Below, in pieces: positions 1 through 5,865 of a stretch of DNA of 5,865 nt. The notes under the pieces are model-generated. The model saw nothing but the letters and a program-made list of their open reading frames with translations, was not told the origin of the DNA and searched no databases. This DNA comes from Pseudomonadota bacterium. Lineage in GTDB: Bacteria; Myxococcota; Myxococcia; Myxococcales; Myxococcaceae. Position 1 is the first letter of the stretch. Every line of letters starts with the position of its first letter. Location: the NCBI GenBank assembly GCA_023424585.1, contig JAFADT010000759.1:1-5865 (forward strand). The letters run 5' to 3'. Made by a program: the position numbers and the translations under genes.

Positions 1-1
1 C

Positions 2-3001
2 GCGCGGGGCTGGAGCGACGCGCAGGTGGCGGAGCACCTGTCCGCCGAGGCCCGCCGCCCGTTCGACCTGGAGAAGGGGCCGCTGCTGCGCGTGCGGCTG
101 GTGTCGCGGTCCGCGGAGGACCACGCGCTGCTCATCGCGATGCACCACATCGTCACCGACTTCTGGTCGCTGGCGGTGATGGCGGAGGAGCTGGACGCGC
201 TCTACCCGGCGCTCAAGCTGGGCCAGCAGCCCGCGCTCTCGCGGCCCGCGCGCACCTACGCGGACTACGCGCGCTGGCAGGCGGAGATGCTCGCGGGCGC
301 TCGCGGCCAGGCGCTGGAGAAGTACTGGCGCGAGCAGCTGTCCGGCACGCCGCCGGTGCTGGACCTGCCCACGGACCACCCGCGTCCCCCCGCGCAGACC
401 TTCAACGGCCGCGTCCACACCACCCGGCTGGACGCGCACGTCACGAGCGCGGTGAAGGCGCTGGCGCGCGACCACGGCGCCACGCCGAACATGGTGCTCC
501 AGACGGCGTTCCAGGTGCTGCTGCACCGCTACACCGGCCAGCAGGACTTCACGCTGGGCGTGGTGAGCGCGGGCCGCGGCCGCGCGGAGCTGGCGGGCAT
601 CACGGGCTACTTCGTCAACCCGCTGGTGGTGCGCACGCGGCCGGCCCCCACCCTGTCGTTCACGGACTACCTCGCCCAGACGCGCCAGACCATGCTGGGC
701 GCGCTCGAGCACCAGGACTACCCCTTCAGCGCGCTGGTGGACCGGCTGCAGCCGGTGCGCGACCAGAGCCGCTCGCCGCTGTTCCAGGTGATGTTCGTCT
801 ACCAGCGCGCCTCCAAGCTGGACGAGCGCGGCCTCACGCCCTTCGCCCTGGACATCCCGGGCGCGAAGTCCACCGTGGCGGGCCTGCCCATCGAGTCGCT
901 GGTGCTGTCGCACGGCGGCGCGCAGTTCGACCTCACGCTCACCATGGGCGAGGCGGACGGCGAGCTGGTGGCCTCCTTCGAGTACAACACCGACCTCTTC
1001 GAGGCCGACACCATCGAGCGCATGGCCGGGCACCTGGCCACGCTCCTGTCCGGCATCGCCGCGCAGCCGGGCCGCGCGCTCGCGGGCCTGCCGCTGCTCA
1101 CGCCGGCCGAACAGCGGCAGCTCCTGGAGACCTGGAGGGGCCCGCGCGTGCCGCTCACGCAGGCGGACATGCTGCCCGCGCGCTTCGCGGCGCAGGTGGC
1201 GCGCACGCCGGACCACGTCGCGGTCCTCTTCAAGGACGCGCGGCTCACCTACCGCGAGCTGGAGGCGCGCGCGGGTCAGCTGGCCGCGTGGCTGCGCGGC
1301 GCGGGCGTGAAGCCGGGCGACGTCGTGGGCATCTGCCTGGAGCGCTCGGTGGAGACGCTGGTGTCCGTGCTGGCCGTGCTGGCCACGGGCGCGGCGTACG
1401 TGCCCATCGACCCGGCCTACCCCTCCGAGCGCGTGGCCTTCATCCTGGGCGACACGCAGGCGCCGGTGCTCCTCACCCAGTCCTGGCTCCAGCGCACGCT
1501 GCCCGCCGGCGCGTCCGCGCGCACGCTGTTCGTGGACCAGCCGCTGGACGGCGCGCTGTCCGCCGCGCCCGCCGCGGCCGTGGCGGCCGGGGACCTGGCG
1601 TGCCTCGTCTACACCTCCGGCTCCACCGGCCAGCCCAAGGGCGTGATGCTGGAGCACGGGGGCCTGGCGAACCTCGTCCGCTCGTTCGTGGAGTCCTACG
1701 CGCCCGGGGAGGCGGACCGGATGCTGCCGCTCACCTCGGTGGCCTCGGCCAGCTTCGTGGGGGAGATCCTCCCGCTCCTGTGCACGGGCGGCGCGCTGGT
1801 GCTGCCCACCGAGGAGGAGATCCTCGATCAGGAGAAGCTCTTCCAGCTCATCACCCGCCACACCGTCACCATCGTGAGCACGGTGCCCGCGGTCATCGCC
1901 GGGCTCAACGCGCGCCTGGAGCAGCTGCCGCCGCTCAAGCTGGTGCTCTCCGGCGGCGAGGCGCTGGTGGCCAGCGACGTGGAGAAGCTGCTCGCCGCCG
2001 TGCCGGTGGTGAACGGCTACGGCCTCACGGAGACCACCGTGTGCTCCACCTACCACCGCATGGCGGTGGAGGACCTCCAGGGCCACGCGTGGGTGCCCAT
2101 CGGCCGGCCCGTCATCAACACGGACGTGTACGTGCTGGACGCGGAGCGCAACCTGCTGCCCGTGGGCGTCCCCGGCGAGCTGTACGTGGGCGGCCTGGGC
2201 GTGGCGCGCGGGTACTGGAAGCGGCCGGAGCTGACCTCCGAGCGCTTCATCGCCGACCCGTTCCACGCCGGCGAGCGCCTGTACCGCACGGGCGACCGCG
2301 CGCGCTGGCTGCCGGACGGCGTGCTCACGTTCCTGTCCCGCGCGGATGACCAGGTGAAGATCCGCGGCTTCCGCATCGAGCTGGGTGAGGTGGAGGCCGC
2401 CGTGCGCCGCCACCCGGCCGTGAAGGACGCGTTCCTGATGGCGCGCGAGGACTCGCCCGGCGACAGGCGCCTGGTGGCCTACGTGGTGCTGGGCGAGCCC
2501 GCGCCCACGCACTCGGACCTGAACACCTTCCTCGCGGAGGCGCTGCCGCCGTACATGCTGCCGTCCGCGTACGTGCCGCTGTCCGCGCTGCCCCTGTCGC
2601 CCAACGGCAAGGTGGACGCGAAGGCGCTGCCCGCGCCGGAAGGGGCGCGCCTCGCCTCCGGCGTCGCCTACGCCCAGCCGCAGAGCGCGGTGGAGCGCAG
2701 CGTGGCGGCCATCTGGCAGGCGGTGCTCAAGGTGGAGCGCGTCGGCCTCAACGACAACTTCTTCGAGCTGGGGGGCAACTCGCTGCTCATCGCGCAGACC
2801 CACCGGCGGCTGCGCGAGGAGCTGGGCGCGGACCTCGCGCTGGTGGACATGTTCAAGTTCACCACGGTGAGCGCGCTGGCCCAGCACCTGGCGAACAAGG
2901 GCGAGGACTCGGGCGCGGCCTCCCAGAAGATCAAGGACGAGGCGGAGCGCCGCCGGGCCGCCCAGGCGCGGCGTCAGCAGGCGCGCGGCCGTGGCAAGTA
3001 A
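2..3001 (+). CDS. Nonribosomal peptide synthetase, C-A-PCP module (5' partial)
   Basis: C-terminal 999 residues of an NRPS; the frame is open to the left edge. The GTG at 26 lies inside the C domain and is not the start. Numbering is from codon 2-4. The C domain (about 1-388) lacks roughly its first 80-100 residues and shows HHIVTDF (48-54), YADYARW (86), GYFVNP (202-207), HQDYPF (237) and RDQSRSPLFQ (253). The A domain (about 389-885) shows YTSGSTGQPKG (537), NGYGLTE (671), YRTGDR (761), VKIRGFRIELGE (785) and PNGKVD with the catalytic Lys870. The PCP (about 896-964) has FFELGGNSL with phosphopantetheine Ser927. A basic tail (965-999) follows, with stop TAA at 2999-3001. By family knowledge, the A domain adenylates a building block and loads it on the PCP, and the C domain joins it to the upstream chain; the enzyme is cytosolic. 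Oddities: HHxxxDF replaces HHxxxDG, and the A-domain pocket lacks its usual Asp. There is no epimerase, methyltransferase or thioesterase, so the chain must pass on, presumably to the PKS 44 bases downstream. Substrate not assigned. Confidence 0.96.
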   Translation, partial: ARGWSDAQVAEHLSAEARRPFDLEKGPLLRVRLVSRSAEDHALLIAMHHIVTDFWSLAVMAEELDALYPALKLGQQPALSRPARTYADYARWQAEMLAGARGQALEKYWREQLSGTPPVLDLPTDHPRPPAQTFNGRVHTTRLDAHVTSAVKALARDHGATPNMVLQTAFQVLLHRYTGQQDFTLGVVSAGRGRAELAGITGYFVNPLVVRTRPAPTLSFTDYLAQTRQTMLGALEHQDYPFSALVDRLQPVRDQSRSPLFQVMFVYQRASKLDERGLTPFALDIPGAKSTVAGLPIESLVLSHGGAQFDLTLTMGEADGELVASFEYNTDLFEADTIERMAGHLATLLSGIAAQPGRALAGLPLLTPAEQRQLLETWRGPRVPLTQADMLPARFAAQVARTPDHVAVLFKDARLTYRELEARAGQLAAWLRGAGVKPGDVVGICLERSVETLVSVLAVLATGAAYVPIDPAYPSERVAFILGDTQAPVLLTQSWLQRTLPAGASARTLFVDQPLDGALSAAPAAAVAAGDLACLVYTSGSTGQPKGVMLEHGGLANLVRSFVESYAPGEADRMLPLTSVASASFVGEILPLLCTGGALVLPTEEEILDQEKLFQLITRHTVTIVSTVPAVIAGLNARLEQLPPLKLVLSGGEALVASDVEKLLAAVPVVNGYGLTETTVCSTYHRMAVEDLQGHAWVPIGRPVINTDVYVLDAERNLLPVGVPGELYVGGLGVARGYWKRPELTSERFIADPFHAGERLYRTGDRARWLPDGVLTFLSRADDQVKIRGFRIELGEVEAAVRRHPAVKDAFLMAREDSPGDRRLVAYVVLGEPAPTHSDLNTFLAEALPPYMLPSAYVPLSALPLSPNGKVDAKALPAPEGARLASGVAYAQPQSAVERSVAAIWQAVLKVERVGLNDNFFELGGNSLLIAQTHRRLREELGADLALVDMFKFTTVSALAQHLANKGEDSGAASQKIKDEAERRRAAQARRQQARGRGK
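2894..2998 (+). other. Basic C-terminal tail of the NRPS, putative docking element
   Basis: The last 35 residues after the PCP fold begin with a flexible acidic/small stretch (NKGEDSGAAS) and continue as a Glu/Arg/Gln/Ala-rich segment (about 976-993) likely to form a charged amphipathic helix, ending in RGRGK. It belongs to no catalytic domain. Tails of this kind at the C-terminus of assembly-line proteins commonly mediate pairing with the next subunit. A docking role here is inferred from position and composition, not from a recognised docking family. Confidence 0.5.
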
Positions 3002-3045
3002 CCAGCGACTTTCAGGCACACCCCCAGATTTCGAAGGACGGCTCC
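3002..3045 (+). other. Short NRPS-PKS intergenic gap
   Basis: The 44 bases between the NRPS stop and the PKS start are visibly less GC-rich than the flanking coding DNA. I see no inverted repeat with a T-run that would act as a terminator and no convincing promoter boxes. The short same-strand gap suggests that both genes are transcribed together. Confidence 0.7.
3034..3038 (+). promoter_or_regulatory. Ribosome binding site for the PKS gene
   Basis: AAGGA (within GAAGGA) lies 7 bases upstream of the ATG at 3046, a near-ideal Shine-Dalgarno and spacing. It fixes the PKS start at 3046, and KS homology begins within about ten residues of that Met, which agrees. The PKS is thus translated from its own site rather than by stop-start overlap with the NRPS. 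Confidence 0.85.
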
Positions 3046-5865
3046 ATGAGCACTGACACTCCTGATGTGGATGGCATCGCGGTCATCGGCCTGGGCGGCC
3101 GCCTGCCCGGTGCGAAGACCATCGCCGAGTTCTGGAAGAACCTCACCGGCGGCGTGGAGAGCATCACCTTCTTCACCGACGAGGAGCTCATCGCGGAGGG
3201 CGCCGACCCCGCCCTGGTGCGCGCCCCCAACTACGTGAAGGCCCGCGGCACGCTGGGCGACACGGACCTGTTCGACGCGGCCTTCTTCGGGATGAACCCC
3301 CGCGAGGCCGCGCTGATGGACCCGCAGCACCGCGTCTTCCTGGAGTGCGCGTGGGAGGCCATGGAGAGCGCCGGCTACAGCCCGGAGCGCCAGCCCGGCC
3401 GCGTGGGCGTGTTCGGCGGCATGAGCATGAACACGTACCTGCTCTCCAACCTGTACTCGCACCTGGCGCACGTCGCGGGCGTGGAGAGCCTCCAGGCGTC
3501 CATCGGCAACGACAAGGACAGCCTCACGACCGAGGTCGCGTACCGCATGGACCTGAAGGGCCCGGCCGTCACGGTCCAGTCCTCGTCCTCCACGTCGCTC
3601 ACCTGCATCCACTACGCCTGCCAGAGCCTCCTGTCGTTCGAGTGCGACATGGCCCTGGCCGGCGGCGTGTCCATCCACTTCCCGGAGAAGGCGGGCTACC
3701 TGTACCACGAGGGCGGCACCACGGCGCCGGACGGCCACTGCCACACCTTCGACGCGGAGGCCGAGGGCTTCGTCGCGGGCCACGGCGCGGCGGTGGTCGC
3801 GCTCAAGCGCCTGTCGGACGCGCTCAAGGACGGCGACACCGTCTACGCGGTGGTGCGCGGCTCGGCGGTGAACAACGACGGCTCGCAGAAGGTCAGCTAC
3901 ATGGCCCCCGCCGTCGCGGGCCAGGCGGAGGTCATCGCGCTGGCGCAGGCGGTCGCGGGCGTGGCGCCGGACTCCATCGGCTACATCGAGGCCCACGGCA
4001 CGGCCACCAAGGTCGGGGATCCCATCGAGGTCGCCGCGCTCACGCAGGCCTTCCGCCAGGGCACGGACAAGAAGAACTTCTGCGCGCTGGGCTCGGTGAA
4101 GAGCAACATCGGCCACCTGGACTCGGCGGCGGGCGCGGTGGGCTTCATCAAGGCGGCCCTCACGCTGCACCACAAGCAGATCCCCCCCAGCCTCAACTTC
4201 AAGACGCCCAACCCCGCGTGCGACTTCCCCAACAGCCCGTTCTACGTGAACACGGAGCTGCGCGACTTCCCGCGCGGGGAGACGCCGCGCCGCGCGGGTA
4301 TCACCTCGCTGGGCATGGGCGGCACCAACGCGCACGCCATCCTGGAGGAGGCGCCGGAGCTGCCCGCCACCGACAAGGCCCGCCTGCCCGCGCAGGTGGT
4401 GCTGCTGTCGGCGCGGACGGAGGGCTCGCTGGAGGTCGCCACGGACCGGCTGGCCGCCCACCTGCGCGAGAACCCGGACGTGGACCTGGCGGACGTGGCG
4501 CACACGCTCCAGCAGGGCCGCAAGCGCTTCGGCAAGCGCCGCGCGGTGGTGGCGCGCACCACCGCGGAGCTGGCCTCCGCGCTGGCGGAGCGCACGCCGG
4601 GCCGCGTCTTCTCCGGCAGCGCGGAGAACAGCGGCCGGCCGGTGATGTTCATGTTCTCCGGGCAGGGCTCGCAGTACGTGGACATGGGCCGCGAGCTGTA
4701 TGAGACGGAGAGCGGCTTCCGCGCCCAGGTGGACACCTGCGCGGAGAAGCTCAAGCCGCACCTGGGCCTGGACCTGCGCACGGTGCTCTACCCGGCCGCG
4801 GAGGCTCGCGAGCTGGCGTCCGAGCGCCTCAAGCAGACGGGCCTCACCCAGCCCGCGCTGTTCGTCATCGAGTACGCGCTTGCGAAGCTCTGGGAGTCGT
4901 GGGGCGTGACGCCGCACGCGATGGTGGGCCACAGCATCGGCGAGTACGTGGCCGCGTGCCTCGCGGGCGTGTTCAGCCTGGACGACGCGCTGGCGCTGGT
5001 GGCGGCGCGCGGCCGGCTGATGCAGTCGCTGCCCGCGGGCGCCATGCTCGCGGTGTCCCTGCCGGAGGAGCACGTCACGCCCATGCTGCCCGAGGGCCTG
5101 TCCGTCGCGGCGGTGAACAGCCCGGCCACCTGCGTGGTCGCGGGCCCCACGCCGCGGGTGGACGCGTTCGTGGAGACGCTGAAGCTCCAGGGCCTGGCCT
5201 CGTCGCGGCTGCACACCTCGCACGCGTTCCACTCCGCGATGATGGACCCCATCCTGGACGCCTTCCGCGAGGCGGTGCGCAAGGTGGCCCGGAAGGCGCC
5301 CACGAAGCCCTACCTGTCCAACGTCACCGGCACCTGGGTGACGGCCGAGCAGGCCACGAGCCCCGACTACTGGGCGCAGCACCTGCGCGGCGCGGTGCGC
5401 TTCGCGGACGGAGTGGCGGAGCTGCTCAAGGAGTCCGACGCCATCCTGCTGGAGGTGGGCCCGGGCAACACGCTCGTCACGCTGGCCCGGCAGCACCCGG
5501 ACAAGGGCGCGAAGCACGCGCTGCTCAACTCGCTGCGCCACCCGAAGGAGCAGGTCGCGGACCTGGACCACGTGCTGGCCACGCTGGGCCGGCTGTGGCT
5601 GGAGGGCGTGGAGGCGGACTGGGACGCGTTCCGTGGCGCGGAGAAGCGCCGCCGCATCGCGCTGCCCACGTCCCCCTTCGAGCGCCTGCGCCACTGGGTG
5701 GACCCGCGCAAGGAGGCCGCCGCCGACGGCGAGCGCGCCGAGTGGGCCTCCGCGGATCAGAAGCAGCCCGTGGCCCGCTGGTTCTACCTGCCGTCGTGGC
5801 AGCGCGCGCTGCCGTCGCCGCAGGGCACCTGGAGCGAGAAGAAGGCCACCTGGTGGCTGCTGCTC
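3046..5865 (+). CDS. Type I polyketide synthase, KS(Ser)-AT(malonyl)-KR start (3' partial)
   Basis: First 940 residues of a modular PKS, open to the right edge without frameshift. The start ATG is supported by the AAGGA site. KS (about 9-437): opens with IAVIGLGGRLPGA; DPQHR and FLECAWEA are conserved. The nucleophile motif reads VQSSSSTSL, placing Ser181 where the catalytic Cys of VQTACSTSL/VDTACSSSL belongs. His317 (HGTAT), Lys352 and His357 (KSNIGH) are kept, and GTNAHAILEEAP (426-437) closes the domain. AT (about 533-835): FSGQGSQ (537), GHSIGEY with nucleophile Ser630, and HAFH (726-729), the usual malonyl-CoA signature. The post-AT linker (PTSPFERLRHWVDP) leads to WFYLPSWQR (912-920) and WWLLL, which resembles the start of a KR structural subdomain. 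No DH-like sequence lies between, so KS-AT-KR-ACP is the likeliest module, but everything past 940 is unseen. It sits just downstream of an NRPS module and should receive its PCP-bound chain. With Ser in place of Cys, normal condensation is doubtful; a non-condensing, decarboxylating or otherwise specialised KS is possible. Confidence 0.96.
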   Translation, partial: MSTDTPDVDGIAVIGLGGRLPGAKTIAEFWKNLTGGVESITFFTDEELIAEGADPALVRAPNYVKARGTLGDTDLFDAAFFGMNPREAALMDPQHRVFLECAWEAMESAGYSPERQPGRVGVFGGMSMNTYLLSNLYSHLAHVAGVESLQASIGNDKDSLTTEVAYRMDLKGPAVTVQSSSSTSLTCIHYACQSLLSFECDMALAGGVSIHFPEKAGYLYHEGGTTAPDGHCHTFDAEAEGFVAGHGAAVVALKRLSDALKDGDTVYAVVRGSAVNNDGSQKVSYMAPAVAGQAEVIALAQAVAGVAPDSIGYIEAHGTATKVGDPIEVAALTQAFRQGTDKKNFCALGSVKSNIGHLDSAAGAVGFIKAALTLHHKQIPPSLNFKTPNPACDFPNSPFYVNTELRDFPRGETPRRAGITSLGMGGTNAHAILEEAPELPATDKARLPAQVVLLSARTEGSLEVATDRLAAHLRENPDVDLADVAHTLQQGRKRFGKRRAVVARTTAELASALAERTPGRVFSGSAENSGRPVMFMFSGQGSQYVDMGRELYETESGFRAQVDTCAEKLKPHLGLDLRTVLYPAAEARELASERLKQTGLTQPALFVIEYALAKLWESWGVTPHAMVGHSIGEYVAACLAGVFSLDDALALVAARGRLMQSLPAGAMLAVSLPEEHVTPMLPEGLSVAAVNSPATCVVAGPTPRVDAFVETLKLQGLASSRLHTSHAFHSAMMDPILDAFREAVRKVARKAPTKPYLSNVTGTWVTAEQATSPDYWAQHLRGAVRFADGVAELLKESDAILLEVGPGNTLVTLARQHPDKGAKHALLNSLRHPKEQVADLDHVLATLGRLWLEGVEADWDAFRGAEKRRRIALPTSPFERLRHWVDPRKEAAADGERAEWASADQKQPVARWFYLPSWQRALPSPQGTWSEKKATWWLLL

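Noticed and set aside
26..28. GTG as start of the NRPS gene
   Set aside because: The frame is open to position 2, and C-domain sequence is already under way with its catalytic motif only about 40 codons later; the true start is upstream of the window.
1288..2349. A 353-codon + strand frame inside the A domain
   Set aside because: It overlaps the NRPS in another frame and is almost entirely Arg/Gly/Ala/Pro/His; all A-domain motifs lie in the NRPS frame.
3577..3579. Gln178 read as the KSQ mark of a loading-module ketosynthase
   Set aside because: Gln178 aligns with the Asp three residues before the nucleophile, not with the nucleophile; Gln there is normal in VQTACSTSL-type KS domains. The nucleophile position holds Ser181.
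3994..4005. HGTAT instead of HGTGT in the KS as a sign of inactivation
   Set aside because: The catalytic His is present, and the Gly-to-Ala change is, as I recall, common in the KS group found after NRPS modules.
3345..4703. A 452-codon + strand frame inside the KS-AT region
   Set aside because: Its translation is Arg/Gly/His-rich without any domain, while the overlapping frame from 3046 carries uninterrupted KS and AT motifs.
2974..5694. A 906-codon open frame on the minus strand
   Set aside because: It lies opposite the PKS frame, is dominated by Arg/Ala/Gly/His/Val low-complexity runs, shows no recognisable domain, and is the expected mirror of a high-GC3 gene with few stops on the opposite strand.

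Overview
The window is very GC-rich (roughly 70% by eye) with a strong G/C bias at third codon positions. It carries two large biosynthetic genes on the + strand, both cut by the window edges. The base composition, the modular NRPS-PKS type and the sequence style suggest a myxobacterium (Myxococcus/Corallococcus/Archangium-like). This is inference; an actinomycete is less likely but cannot be excluded from the window alone.

Layout: (1) positions 2-3001 hold the C-terminal 999 residues of a nonribosomal peptide synthetase, one module in the order condensation (C, N-terminally cut) - adenylation (A) - peptidyl carrier protein (PCP), ending in a basic helical tail. (2) Positions 3002-3045 are a 44-base gap with a good Shine-Dalgarno (AAGGA, 3034-3038) and no visible terminator. 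(3) Positions 3046-5865 hold the first 940 residues of a type I polyketide synthase: ketosynthase (KS), malonyl-type acyltransferase (AT), post-AT linker and the very beginning of what looks like a ketoreductase (KR) region. This frame has no stop before the window ends. No RNA gene, mobile element, CRISPR array or repeat array was seen.

Expected logic: the NRPS module activates one building block, joins it to an upstream acyl or peptidyl chain, and hands the PCP-bound chain across a protein-protein junction to the PKS, which would add a malonyl-derived two-carbon unit and probably reduce the beta-keto group. This is one NRPS-to-PKS handover inside a larger hybrid assembly line that extends beyond both edges.

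Two points break the ordinary picture. First, the KS active-site cysteine is replaced by serine (Ser181, codon 3586-3588), while both catalytic histidines (His317, His357) and Lys352 are kept; neighbouring residues have also changed, so a one-base sequencing error is an unlikely explanation. A serine-KS directly after an intact C-A-PCP module, where a condensing KS is expected, is the most interesting feature here. Second, the adenylation domain lacks the aspartate that normally holds the substrate alpha-amino group, so its substrate may not be an ordinary alpha-amino acid.
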